Below are positions 1-7,880 of a stretch of 28,594 nucleotides of DNA, one piece after another; position 1 is the first letter of the stretch; the number at the start of each line of letters is the position of its first letter. Below the pieces are notes generated by a model. That model made no database searches. It had not been told where the DNA came from and worked only from the letters and a program-made list of their open reading frames with translations. Origin of the DNA: Halovivax sp. (GTDB lineage: Archaea; Halobacteriota; Halobacteria; Halobacteriales; Natrialbaceae); the NCBI GenBank assembly GCA_007119345.1, contig SKPV01000049.1, forward strand, positions 1 to 28,594. The letters are read 5' to 3'. Made by a program: the position numbers and the translations under genes.

Positions 1-31
1 ACGCCCGAATTCCCTCTCGTGGGCCGCCCCT

Positions 32-382
32 TCACTCTGCCAATCGAAGCCGGTCCCCCGGTTCGACGTCGTCGGCCGCGCCGGCCGGAAGCTCCACGAT
101 CAGGTCGGCCCGCTCGCGGCCGAATCCGCGCCACGGTCTGAGGCGGTCGACCCGCAACACCTCCTCGTCGACCACCCAGACGACGTCGATCGAGAAGAAG
201 ACGAACAGCATGTGCACGTCCCGGCGCTCGGCGCGAGCGAACCGAAACGCGAGGGCGTAGTCGTCGGGAATCGACCGGCGAAACATCAACCCGCGGGCCT
301 GGCTCACCAGCGAGTCCGCCGTCTCGACCGTGCTCGCCAGGATGTTCTGCGCCCCGGATTCCGGTTCGTGGACCAATCGCAC
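32..382 (-). CDS. DUF192 (UPF0127) family protein
   Basis: The 116-residue product matches the DUF192 family: a GLMFR segment after the N-terminal strand, then DVHMLFVFFSIDVVWVV and a C-terminal IVELPAG segment. The biochemical role of the family is not established. I chose the GTG at 382 rather than the TTG two codons upstream, because an A/T-rich TATA-like box lies about 27 nt upstream of it, which fits a leaderless transcript, and the product then begins MRLVHE as in other haloarchaeal members. Bacterial members are often secreted or anchored, but this one has no signal peptide and is probably cytoplasmic. It follows the chemotaxis transducer on the same strand across a 250-nt gap containing a 15-bp minisatellite, so it is probably transcribed separately. 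Family assignment is good; function is unknown. Confidence 0.85.
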   Translation of the reverse strand: MRLVHEPESGAQNILASTVETADSLVSQARGLMFRRSIPDDYALAFRFARAERRDVHMLFVFFSIDVVWVVDEEVLRVDRLRPWRGFGRERADLIVELPAGAADDVEPGDRLRLAE

Positions 383-400
383 GTGCAATCCTGGTCGCGC

Positions 401-412
401 GGGTAAAATAAG
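401..412 (-). promoter_or_regulatory. TATA-like box for the DUF192 gene
   Basis: On the minus strand this reads TTATTTTACCC, an isolated A/T-rich patch in GC-rich DNA. It is centred about 27 nt upstream of the GTG at 382, as expected for a haloarchaeal leaderless promoter. Confidence 0.5.
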
Positions 413-430
413 CGCTCCCTCTCGAGACGG

Positions 431-550
431 GATCGGGCGGTTCGGAATTGGACGGTGCGGGATCGGACGGTGCGGGATCGGACGGTTCGTGATCGGACGG
501 TGCGTGATCGACCGGCGGCGGATCGGTAGCTACGGGATCGGGCGGTCGCG
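431..550. repeat. 15-bp tandem repeat, eight units
   Basis: Eight contiguous 15-bp units with consensus GATCGGACGGTGCGG run without spacers. Units 3 to 5 are nearly identical and the outer units are more diverged, the usual pattern of a minisatellite growing by slippage. It lies between the 3' end of the transducer gene and the promoter of DUF192. The plus-strand reading would encode GIGRC-type pentapeptides, but that ORF is Arg-rich and antisense to DUF192, so I treat the repeat as non-coding. Confidence 0.9.
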
Positions 551-641
551 ACGACACGGGAGTTGCCACCGACAGAAGAATCGCGAATTGCGCCACCTCC
601 GGCGAATCCGCCGAACGCAGGTGCCGCCGTTCTAGAGCATC

Positions 642-3173
642 TCAGCTATCGAGCGTGAACGTCCGATCGTCGTCGTCCTCGTCGGACGAGTCCCAGGTAG
701 CGCCGCCTTCGGTGATACCCGCGTTCCCGACGGCGTCGTCGGCCGCGGCATCGTCGTCGTCGGGGCCGTCCGCGCCGTCGCCGGGGCCGTCCGCGCCGTC
801 GTCGGCCTCGAACGTGAACGTCTCCTCGGCGTCGTCCCCGACGGCCGATTCGTCGTCGGCCGGTTCCGCGTCGAGGTCGACGAACGAGTCGTCGGGGTCG
901 GCGTCGGTGTCGAAGCGGTCGAGGGCCTCGGAGAGCGACATCGCCTGCTGGGTGAGGTCGTTGGCGGAGTTCGAGACCTCGGTCATGGCGGTGGTCTGTT
1001 CTTCGGCGGCCGCGGCGACGCTCTCGGCCTGCGAGGTCGTCTCCTCGGAGATGGTCGCCACCTCGTCGACCATGGCGACGACCTCCTGGGTGGAGGCGGC
1101 CTGCTCTTCGGTGGCGGCGGAGATCTCCTGGACGCCGTCGTTGGTCTCCTGGGCGTACTCCGCGATCTCCTCGAGCGCACCGACGGTATCGGTCACGAGT
1201 TCTCCGACGTGTTCGATCTCCTCGCTGGTGCGTTCGACCTCCTCGGCGGAGCGTTCGGTCTGATCCTGGATGCCCTCGAGGCGGTCGTCGATCTCCTCGG
1301 TCGCGGCCTTGACGTCCTGGGAGAGCTCCTTGACCTCGGCGGCGACCGCCGCGAAGCCGCCGTCGTCGTCGCCGCCGGCCGAGCGGGAGGCCTCGATGTT
1401 GGCGTTGAGCGCGAGCATGTTGGTCTGTTCGGCGATCTCGCCGACGCGCTCGACGAGGTCGTCGATCTGGTCGACCTCCTCGCGGAGCTGTTCGAACTCG
1501 GCGACGACGGCCTTTCGCTCTTCTTCGAGTTCGTCGACCGCGTCGACGGCTTCTCGAGCGGCTTCGCGACCGTCCCGTCCGGTGCGCGCCGTGCGTTCGG
1601 CGACGTCGGCGACCTGGTTGGAGGAGGCGGCGATCTGTTCGGTGGTCGTCGAGAGGTTGTTCATCTCGGAGTCGACCGACCGCAGCGAGTCGAACTGCTT
1701 GTCGGCGCCGTCGGAGATCTCCTGGACGGATTCGCTCACCTGTTCGCTGGCCGAGCGGACCTCCTCGCTGGAGGCGGTGACCTCCTCGCTGGCGGTGGCG
1801 ACCTCGGTGGCGAACTGGTTCAAGTTCTCGACGGTGGCCTCGATCTCCGTGAGCATGGCGTTGAAGTCCTCGCCGATGGCGCGCATGGTCTCGTTGTCGG
1901 TGGCGTCGGGGTCCATCCGAGCGGTGAGGTCGCCGTCGGCGGCCTCTTCCATGACGCCGCAGTAGGCGGTCGCGGCCTGCTGGAGGTCGTCGTTGATGCG
2001 CTGGACGCGCTCGCGTTCCTGTTCGGCCTCGGCTCTGGCCTCTTCGGCCTCGGTGATCTGGAGTTTGAGCTCGTCGCGCATGGCGGCGAAGCCGTCGTAG
2101 AGCCGCCCGATGTTGTCGATGCGCTTGGACTCGAACTCGACGTCGAGGTTTCCTTCTTCCATCTCGGCGACCTTGCCCGTCAGCCGGTCGATCGACGTCG
2201 CCGTGTTCCGGCCGATCACTGCGCCGATGAGTCCGATGAGGAGCACGCCTGCGAGGGTCGCGTACATCCCGTACTGGCTCACGGTGTTGACGAATCCGAA
2301 CGCGTCGTCGGTCGACGTGTGCGAGAGGACCGTCCAGCCCATCTCCGTGGAGTGGTGGGCGCCGATGTACTCGCCCTCGGAGAAGTCGTACGGACTGTCG
2401 AGGATCACCTGGCTCGCCGGACCGTCGTAGACGGCTGCGCCGGAGTGATCGGCGTCCTCGCCGCCGAGGGCATCCGCGAGGAAGCCGTCGGAGTCCTCGT
2501 ATTCGGCGAGGAACGAGCCGTGACCGTGACCGAAGCCCGGCTGACGGGAGTCGGCGACGATCTCGCCGGCCTCGTTGACGACGACGGTCGCGCCCGTTCC
2601 GCCGATGTCGTGACCGTAATCGGCGAGATCCACGGTAACGATCAGGGCGTACTCGCCGCCGATACCGGCGTAGTAGGCCATGACCGGCTGGCGCTCGTCC
2701 GGATCGTCGTCGCTCCAGTAGGCGTCGGTCCGCTGGACCTGCGATTGGGTGAAGCTGATTTCGTCTTCGTCGGGGAAGTTAACGTCGTCGAGGGAGCTCG
2801 CGTTCTCGCGCGTCGAGGCGGCGAACTCGCCCGTATCGGCCGCGACGAGGTGCACCCCCTCGACGTCTCCTTCGAGGCCGTTTACGTACCCCCGGATGCG
2901 CTCTTCGTCGTCGATCTCGGCGATGGCCCCCGCGACGTCGGAGGTCATCCGCGCGTTCTGGTCGTTCCAGTCGTCGAGCGCGGAGGCCTCCTGGGCGGCG
3001 AGGATTTCCTGATCTTCGAGCGTGCTGTTCTCGACGCTGTCGGCGATCATCGTCGTCCCCAGAAACCCGATGAGTCCAACCGAGAGACCGAGCACCAGGA
3101 GGGCGATCCCGAATTTGAGCGCGTAACTGCGTCGAATTGCCGGCGGCACCAGTTTGCGTAAATGATCTATCAT
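642..3173 (-). CDS. Methyl-accepting chemotaxis transducer (Htr-type)
   Basis: This is an 843-residue membrane receptor that should sense an extracellular signal and control the CheA kinase and flagellar (archaellum) motor. TM1 lies at about residues 20-45, an extracellular Cache-like sensor at about 50-295, and TM2 at about 301-322. A HAMP domain follows (about 323-375), a second HAMP-like segment lies around 400-450, and a coiled-coil signalling domain runs to about 750. The conserved hairpin tip is visible as EIAEQTNMLALNANIEASRSAG (split: EIAEQTNMLALN at 579-590, then ANIEASRSAG). The last 90 residues are an acidic tail with TFTFE and a terminal TFTLDS. The ORF remains open for 210 more codons upstream, but those codons are antisense to the HNH-like gene. 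The ATG at 3173, just before the arginine-flanked TM1, is the natural start. The ligand is unknown. Confidence 0.95.
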   Translation of the reverse strand: MIDHLRKLVPPAIRRSYALKFGIALLVLGLSVGLIGFLGTTMIADSVENSTLEDQEILAAQEASALDDWNDQNARMTSDVAGAIAEIDDEERIRGYVNGLEGDVEGVHLVAADTGEFAASTRENASSLDDVNFPDEDEISFTQSQVQRTDAYWSDDDPDERQPVMAYYAGIGGEYALIVTVDLADYGHDIGGTGATVVVNEAGEIVADSRQPGFGHGHGSFLAEYEDSDGFLADALGGEDADHSGAAVYDGPASQVILDSPYDFSEGEYIGAHHSTEMGWTVLSHTSTDDAFGFVNTVSQYGMYATLAGVLLIGLIGAVIGRNTATSIDRLTGKVAEMEEGNLDVEFESKRIDNIGRLYDGFAAMRDELKLQITEAEEARAEAEQERERVQRINDDLQQAATAYCGVMEEAADGDLTARMDPDATDNETMRAIGEDFNAMLTEIEATVENLNQFATEVATASEEVTASSEEVRSASEQVSESVQEISDGADKQFDSLRSVDSEMNNLSTTTEQIAASSNQVADVAERTARTGRDGREAAREAVDAVDELEEERKAVVAEFEQLREEVDQIDDLVERVGEIAEQTNMLALNANIEASRSAGGDDDGGFAAVAAEVKELSQDVKAATEEIDDRLEGIQDQTERSAEEVERTSEEIEHVGELVTDTVGALEEIAEYAQETNDGVQEISAATEEQAASTQEVVAMVDEVATISEETTSQAESVAAAAEEQTTAMTEVSNSANDLTQQAMSLSEALDRFDTDADPDDSFVDLDAEPADDESAVGDDAEETFTFEADDGADGPGDGADGPDDDDAAADDAVGNAGITEGGATWDSSDEDDDDRTFTLDS
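761..801. repeat. 21-bp in-frame tandem duplication in the transducer tail
   Basis: A 20-bp block at 761-780 recurs exactly at 782-801, giving a 7-codon period. It encodes two DGADGP(G/D) units (about residues 792-805) in the acidic C-terminal tail of the transducer, so its effect is a longer, flexible linker. Confidence 0.8.
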
Positions 3174-3389
3174 TTCTTCCCCCGTATATGGCAAGTAGAG
3201 GCGTGTTCGGGTACGAAAGTGTTGTGGCCGACTGACTCTCTCGATTACGAGACGGAGTGACGTGAAATCGCCACCCGCTGTCGACGACATCCGTAGTAAG
3301 ACGGGTGTCCGCCCCGCTCGATCGACGGAACCGTCCGATCCGCGGAGCGAGATGTTCAAATCCGTTCCGACCGAACCGGACGCCGAACG

Positions 3390-3938
3390 ATGGAGAAGAC
3401 TCCCCGTGGAACGTCCGTCGGCGTCGACGATCCGTACGAGTTCGTCGGCCGGTGCGACCACCTCACGGACGACGGGCGCTGTCGATACGCCGTCGAGCGC
3501 CCGGCGCGCGACCCGGCGTTCGCTCGCGAACGAGCGGCCGAGGAGTACGCCTGCGTCGCCGAAGCCCCCGACGCCGATCCGACGAGGCCGACCGCCTTCG
3601 ACTGGGAGGAGTGTCCCCACTTTCGGTGTCGAAACCGAGATCGCGAGTGCGTCCGCTGCGGACTCGAGGAGAAGCGGATCGCGCACTCGAGCGAACGGCC
3701 GCTGCTCGAAGAGCACCACCTCTCGTATCCCGACGCGGGCGACGACGAACTCTCCCACGAGATCACGGTTTACCTCTGCCGGTGGTGTCACGCCAGGATC
3801 CACGGCTCGTGGGCGCGGATCGACGACGACGTGGCCCCGGATCCGGAAGCGCTCGCGGCGCTGGAAGCGCGCCGGAGCCGGGAGCTCGACGAACTCGGGT
3901 TCGAGTCGGCGGCCGATCGGTTCGCCGACGACGGATAG
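3390..3938 (+). CDS. HNH-like zinc-binding protein with an N-terminal Cys cluster, unknown function
   Basis: The 182-residue protein has two cysteine-rich parts. The N-terminal half has Cys at about 22, 31, 55, 75 and 80, a spacing that could bind zinc or an Fe-S cluster. The C-terminal half resembles a treble-clef HNH fold: CVRC at 87-90, EEHHLSYP at 107-114, and CRWCHARIH at 130-138. HNH folds often form nucleases, but some members only bind DNA or zinc, so activity is not assigned. It is transcribed divergently from the transducer gene with a 216-nt gap. A TTCAAAT patch near 3355 is about 30 nt upstream of the ATG and could be its TATA box. I recognise it as a haloarchaeal-type hypothetical protein but cannot name the family. 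Confidence 0.8.
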   Translation: MEKTPRGTSVGVDDPYEFVGRCDHLTDDGRCRYAVERPARDPAFARERAAEEYACVAEAPDADPTRPTAFDWEECPHFRCRNRDRECVRCGLEEKRIAHSSERPLLEEHHLSYPDAGDDELSHEITVYLCRWCHARIHGSWARIDDDVAPDPEALAALEARRSRELDELGFESAADRFADDG

Positions 3939-4010
3939 CGCTCGTCGCTCGCGCCGCCGGAGTGGTGACTCCGGAGGTGGTCGGATCGAACCGTCGGCGG
4001 TCCACCCTCG

Positions 4011-4208
4011 TCAGTCCAGAATATCTCCGACGCGCCGCGGCTCGCCGGCGAGATCCGGGTGTTCGGCCACGATCTTGAGCACCTCGTGGTCGGTGACGTC
4101 GGGGTAGGGCTTGCCGATCGCCTCCTCGACGAGATCCCGTTCGAGCCGGAACTCGGTTCCCTCGTAGACCACGTCGACACCGTCGTCGTCGAACGCGAGC
4201 GTCGTCAT
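4011..4208 (-). CDS. DUF5800 family protein
   Basis: The 65-residue acidic protein (MTTLAFDDDGVDVVYEG...) is a small haloarchaeal protein that I recognise as DUF5800; its function is unknown. It has no membrane segment and no cysteine. The ATG at 4208 was chosen over the in-frame upstream codon at 4235: a TATA-like TTTTGAA box is centred about 27 nt upstream of 4208, and the extra nine residues (MKGRRISGR) are basic and unlike the rest. It is divergent from the bactofilin-like gene and convergent with the HNH-like gene. Confidence 0.85.
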   Translation of the reverse strand: MTTLAFDDDGVDVVYEGTEFRLERDLVEEAIGKPYPDVTDHEVLKIVAEHPDLAGEPRRVGDILD

Positions 4209-4230
4209 GCGACCGGATATGCGACGGCCC

Positions 4231-4240
4231 TTCAAAAGCG
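4231..4240 (-). promoter_or_regulatory. TATA-like box for the DUF5800 gene
   Basis: The minus strand reads CGCTTTTGAA, centred about 27 nt upstream of the ATG at 4208. This fits leaderless transcription and supports the shorter start. Confidence 0.45.
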
Positions 4241-4319
4241 AGTCGACTCGGATCGTCGTCGGGGGCGCCGGGAATCGTTCGTCGTCGGCGTCTGCCGCGC
4301 GTCAGACGCTCGCGTCGGG

Positions 4320-4326
4320 TTTATTA
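4320..4326 (+). promoter_or_regulatory. TATA box for the bactofilin-like gene
   Basis: TTTATTA is the only A/T-rich heptamer nearby and sits about 22-25 nt upstream of the GTG at 4345. This is the expected placement for a leaderless haloarchaeal transcript and is the main reason for choosing that start. Confidence 0.6.
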
Positions 4327-4344
4327 GCCGCCGTCCCTCTCGGT

Positions 4345-5211
4345 GTGAGTGTGGCGTTCAGCAGGGATCCCCTCGACGAACTCGTCGTTCCCGACGGCAC
4401 GGAGGCCCAAGAGCGCGACCTCGTGACCGACGGCGACGTGCTGGTCGGCGGGCGCTCGACGGTAGAGTTCGGCGTCCGCGGCCGAAACGTGCTCGCCGGC
4501 GAGGGGGCGGAGTTCGGCGGCGGAATCGAGGCGTCGGGCGACTGTCGGCTCGACATGTGGTGTGACGTCGCGGAGAGCGTCCTCGTGGGCGAGGACGCCT
4601 ACCTCGGCGAACGCGCCCACGTCGGCGGCGAACTGAAAGTCGCCGGGGACCTCGACATCGGCGACGACGTCGACATCGAGGAGGGGTTCGAGGCCAACGG
4701 CTGGATCGTCATCCGCAACCCGATGCCGACGATCGTCCTCCTCTTCGTCTACCTCAAGCACCTCCTGGTGGTCGGCGAGGAGGACGCCGCCCAGCGGCTG
4801 ATCGACGAGGTGGTCGACGCCGACGAGCGGACGACGACCGAGACCGACCCCCTGGTCGTCCCGGCGAACGCGACGGTCAGCGACGACGCCTGGCGCGTCT
4901 CGACGCCGGCTCGGATCGGCGACGACTGCCGGCTCCACGGCAACGTCCGCGCCGAGACGGTCGCGGTCGGCGTCGACACGGAGATATTCGGCAGCCTGCG
5001 GGCGCGCGGCGACATCACGGTCGGTCCCGATACGACGATCCACGGCGACGTGACGACTCGGGACGGCTCGGTCGCGCTGGACGAGGACGTTCGCGTGCTC
5101 GGCGATCTCTCCTGTTCGGACCTCGAACTCGGCGCCGACGCGGCGGTCGACGGGACGATGCGGGCGACGGGCGAGATCACGATGGAGACCGATCCGCGCG
5201 ACGAGGAGTAG
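4345..5211 (+). CDS. Bactofilin/halofilin-like polymer-forming protein
   Basis: The 288-residue product has two blocks of short hydrophobic/glycine repeats typical of a right-handed beta-helix (for example VLVGEDAYLGERAHVGG and GDITVGPDTTIHGDV). They flank a helical, hydrophobic stretch (NPMPTIVLLFVYLKHLL, about residues 132-148). This two-lobed layout matches haloarchaeal polymer-forming cytoskeletal proteins of the bactofilin family, some of which (halofilins) influence cell shape in Haloferax. Whether this one corresponds to HalA or HalB I cannot say. I prefer the GTG at 4345 over the upstream ATG at 4207, because the upstream 46 residues overlap the DUF5800 5' region and are basic, and because the TATA box fits a leaderless start. 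It probably acts at or near the inner face of the membrane (inference). Confidence 0.85.
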   Translation: MSVAFSRDPLDELVVPDGTEAQERDLVTDGDVLVGGRSTVEFGVRGRNVLAGEGAEFGGGIEASGDCRLDMWCDVAESVLVGEDAYLGERAHVGGELKVAGDLDIGDDVDIEEGFEANGWIVIRNPMPTIVLLFVYLKHLLVVGEEDAAQRLIDEVVDADERTTTETDPLVVPANATVSDDAWRVSTPARIGDDCRLHGNVRAETVAVGVDTEIFGSLRARGDITVGPDTTIHGDVTTRDGSVALDEDVRVLGDLSCSDLELGADAAVDGTMRATGEITMETDPRDEE

Positions 5212-5303
5212 TCGTCGCGAGCGACCGGCGAGGAGAACACCCCGGCCAGGACCCGCTCCGAACTGACGGCGACCTGTCGCGAGCCCCGATTTTCACCCCC
5301 GCA

Positions 5304-5311
5304 TCTTATTA
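5304..5311 (+). promoter_or_regulatory. TATA-like box of the fix operon
   Basis: TCTTATTA lies about 70 nt upstream of the fixA GTG, implying a leader of roughly 45 nt. A GGGGTGA patch at 5368-5374, just before the GTG, could serve as the ribosome-binding site, which fits a leadered mRNA. Confidence 0.45.
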
Positions 5312-5377
5312 CGGCCTCCTTCGATAGTGAAAGCCGAGCATGGGACGAGAGACCACGGACCGTCTGCGGGGTGAACC

Positions 5378-6241
5378 GTGCGATCGGTAGTGCTGACGAA
5401 AGGCGTCCCCGACTTCAGCGAGGGGGCCGTCTCCTTCAACGAGGAGGGCCACCTGGAGCGCGGGAAGACGCCGACGGTGATGAACCCGAACGACAAGTTC
5501 GCGCTCGAAGCGGCCCTGCAGACCAGGGTCCGCCACGGCGGCCACGTCAGCGTGATGAGTATGGGCCCGCCAGGCTACAAGGAGGTCCTGGGGGAGGCGA
5601 TGGAGTCGGTCTACGCCGACGACCTGTACCTGCTGTCCGATCGCGAGTGCGCCGCGGCCGACACCTGGGCGACGGCGATCACGATCTCCGCCGCGCTCGA
5701 AAAGTACCAGGAGGAGGTCGGCGAGATCGACCTGTTGTTCGCCGGCTTCAAGACCGCCGACGGGGAGACCGGCCACACCGGTCCGCAGACCGCGTGGGCG
5801 ATGGACTGGCCGATGGTCACCCACGCCCTGGCGCTCGACATCGAACCCGACGACGGGTCGGTGCGAGCCAAGCGCCTCGTCGAGGGAGACGTCGACGAGA
5901 TCGAGACCGTCGAGGCGCCCACGCCGTGCCTGATCGTGGCCGACCCGGAGTTCGAACCGACCTACCGGACGGCCACCCACCGGCTCGAACACAAGCGGCT
6001 CAGGGCGGAGACCGAAGCGCGCGCCGAGGGCTACGAGGATCACCTGACGACCTGGGATCACCAGGACATGAACCTCGATCCCGACTACATCGGCCTCGAC
6101 GGCTCGCCGACGATCGTCTCGTCGGTCGATCCGATCCCGAAGGCGCCCTCCGAACGCGAAGCGACGATGATCGAAGCCGACGATCCCGAGGGACTGTCCC
6201 GGGTCGTCGACGAACTGACCCCGTACGCCGGAGGTGACTGA
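5378..6241 (+). CDS. fixA: Electron transfer flavoprotein beta subunit (FixA/EtfB)
   Basis: The 287-residue product is the beta subunit of an electron-transfer flavoprotein. It has the N-terminal LTKGVPD segment, the NPNDKFALEAAL motif in place of the usual NPFD.xALE, and the later GDETGHTGPQ-like stretch (here DGETGHTGPQ). It pairs with FixB to bind FAD and to carry electrons to FixCX. The GTG start is preceded by a GGGGTGA Shine-Dalgarno-like sequence. It is the first gene of a tight operon; its TGA lies one base before the fixB ATG. The sequence alone does not tell a bifurcating from a non-bifurcating type. Association with a FixC-FixX protein favours the Fix branch. Confidence 0.93.
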   Translation: MRSVVLTKGVPDFSEGAVSFNEEGHLERGKTPTVMNPNDKFALEAALQTRVRHGGHVSVMSMGPPGYKEVLGEAMESVYADDLYLLSDRECAAADTWATAITISAALEKYQEEVGEIDLLFAGFKTADGETGHTGPQTAWAMDWPMVTHALALDIEPDDGSVRAKRLVEGDVDEIETVEAPTPCLIVADPEFEPTYRTATHRLEHKRLRAETEARAEGYEDHLTTWDHQDMNLDPDYIGLDGSPTIVSSVDPIPKAPSEREATMIEADDPEGLSRVVDELTPYAGGD

Positions 6242-6242
6242 G

Positions 6243-7880
6243 ATGGGTATCGATCCGGAGGAGTACACGGTCGACGAGCTGACCGAGGAACTGGATACCG
6301 TAGACGACGTCGAGGAGCTGACGTCCATCCTCGAGGCCGAGCGCGCCGGTAGCGACCGAAAGACCGCCAGGGAGGCGATCGAACGTCGGCGACGCGCCCT
6401 CGATCCGAGCGACGGCGAGTCCGACGGCGTCGAAGACGGCACGGAGACCGAAGGCGAGTACGAGGAGACGCGAGAGACGGTCGGCGAGGACGCCGACGCT
6501 GACGAGGGGCAAGCCGACGCGGACGAACCGGAAGACGACGAGGTCGACGCGGGTGAGGAAGGCGCGGAAGACGAAGGCGACGAGGCGGAAGCGGACGAGG
6601 ACGAAGATGACGACGAGGCGGAAGCCGATGAGGAGGAAGAAGACGACGGCCTCTCGCATCCGACCCGCGATAAGAAACACGTCCGGGCGCTCCAGGGTGG
6701 CCACTACGAGGACATGTGGGTCTTCTGTGAGACCCAGCAGGGAGAACTGCTCGACGTCTCGAAGGAGATGCTGGGGAAAGCCCGCGAGCTGATGGACACG
6801 TACGCCGAGGACTACGGGGACGACGAGCGCGTGGTCGCCTGGGTGATCGGCGACGAGTGCGAGTCGCTCGCCGAGGAGGCGATCGCCTACGGCGCGGACG
6901 TCGCGGTCTTCCACGAGGACGAGCGACTCGAGCGCTTCCTCAACAAGCCGTTCACGGAGATCTCGGCGCACATGGCCCGGGGCGAGGGGACCGTCGAGAG
7001 CACCGACTGGCGCGAGTACGACGAGCCGCGCTACATCCTGTTCCCGGCGACGAACAACGGCCGGGACCTGTCGGCGACGGTCCAGGCGGAGCTCGATTCG
7101 GGGCTCGCGTCGGACTGCTCCGACCTGTTCATCGAGGCAGAAAAGATCTCGAACCCGGTAAAGACGGGCGTCCCGGGCGAAAAGAAGGTGTTCGATCGAA
7201 TCCTTCACATGAAGCGCCCGGACTTCTCCGGCTTCGAGTACTCGACGATCCTCTGCATCGACAATCCCGACCGGGACTTCCACCCGCAGGGGGCGTCCGT
7301 GATCCCGGGGACGTTCGACGTGCCGGAACCCGACTACGATCGCGACGGGCTGGTCGTCGAACACGACATGGAACTCGAGGACGACTGGTTCTCCGTCGAG
7401 GTCACGGAACACGACACGCTCGACGAGGGCGTCGATCTCACGGGACACGAGGTGGTCGTCTGTCTCGGTCGCGGCATCGGCGACGATCCGACCGAGGGAA
7501 TCGAACTCGGACTCGACCTCGCGGACGCCTTCGACGACGCCGCGTTCGGCATCACCCGCGGGATCGTCACGTCGTCCTACCAGTTCGACGGACACGTCGA
7601 AGAGTACACCAAAGAGGAGCGCCAGATCGGCGAGACCGGCCAGGTCGTCGCGCCGGCGCTCTACATCGCCGCGGGCGTCTCCGGCGCCGTCCAGCACAAG
7701 GTCGGGATGGACGAGTCAGACACGATCGTCGCGATCAACACCGATACGGACGCCCGCATTCGGGACTTCTCGGACTACTTCATCGAGGGCGACCTCTTCG
7801 AAGTGTTGCCGCAGCTCACCGAAGCCGTGACGGCCGGCGAGTTGCAGGTAGAGGCCGTCGCGGACGGAGGTGAGAACTGA
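6243..7880 (+). CDS. fixB: Electron transfer flavoprotein alpha subunit (FixB/EtfA) with acidic N-terminal extension
   Basis: The catalytic part (about residues 140-545) is a complete FixB. It ends in the FAD-binding domain with IGETGQVVAPALYIAAGVSG (about 458-477), followed by GMDESDTIVAINTDTDARI. Upstream there is a small helical segment (about residues 1-52) and then about 85 residues that are mostly Asp, Glu, Ala and Gly, which is far longer than in bacterial EtfA. Similar extensions occur in haloarchaeal EtfA, and this one is probably a flexible linker tethering the small N-terminal module. I chose the ATG at 6243 over the GTG at 6234 because a strong GGAGGTGA site ends 5 nt before it. 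It overlaps fixC by one base. Confidence 0.93.
   Translation: MGIDPEEYTVDELTEELDTVDDVEELTSILEAERAGSDRKTAREAIERRRRALDPSDGESDGVEDGTETEGEYEETRETVGEDADADEGQADADEPEDDEVDAGEEGAEDEGDEAEADEDEDDDEAEADEEEEDDGLSHPTRDKKHVRALQGGHYEDMWVFCETQQGELLDVSKEMLGKARELMDTYAEDYGDDERVVAWVIGDECESLAEEAIAYGADVAVFHEDERLERFLNKPFTEISAHMARGEGTVESTDWREYDEPRYILFPATNNGRDLSATVQAELDSGLASDCSDLFIEAEKISNPVKTGVPGEKKVFDRILHMKRPDFSGFEYSTILCIDNPDRDFHPQGASVIPGTFDVPEPDYDRDGLVVEHDMELEDDWFSVEVTEHDTLDEGVDLTGHEVVVCLGRGIGDDPTEGIELGLDLADAFDDAAFGITRGIVTSSYQFDGHVEEYTKEERQIGETGQVVAPALYIAAGVSGAVQHKVGMDESDTIVAINTDTDARIRDFSDYFIEGDLFEVLPQLTEAVTAGELQVEAVADGGEN

Noticed and set aside
431..550. Possible CRISPR array
   Set aside because: Units are contiguous with no spacers and no cas genes are present; the 34-bp repeat at 22506 fails for the same reason.
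330..635. Plus-strand ORF with GIGRC pentapeptide repeats
   Set aside because: It is an in-frame reading of the 15-bp minisatellite, is Arg-rich rather than acidic, and overlaps the DUF192 gene antisense.
3174..3803. N-terminal extension of the transducer ORF to 1053 residues
   Set aside because: The extra 210 codons are antisense to the HNH-like gene and precede the first transmembrane helix without family similarity.
6000..7697. 565-residue minus-strand ORF opposite fixB
   Set aside because: The real plus-strand gene has clear FixB motifs and operon structure; the minus ORF has none.
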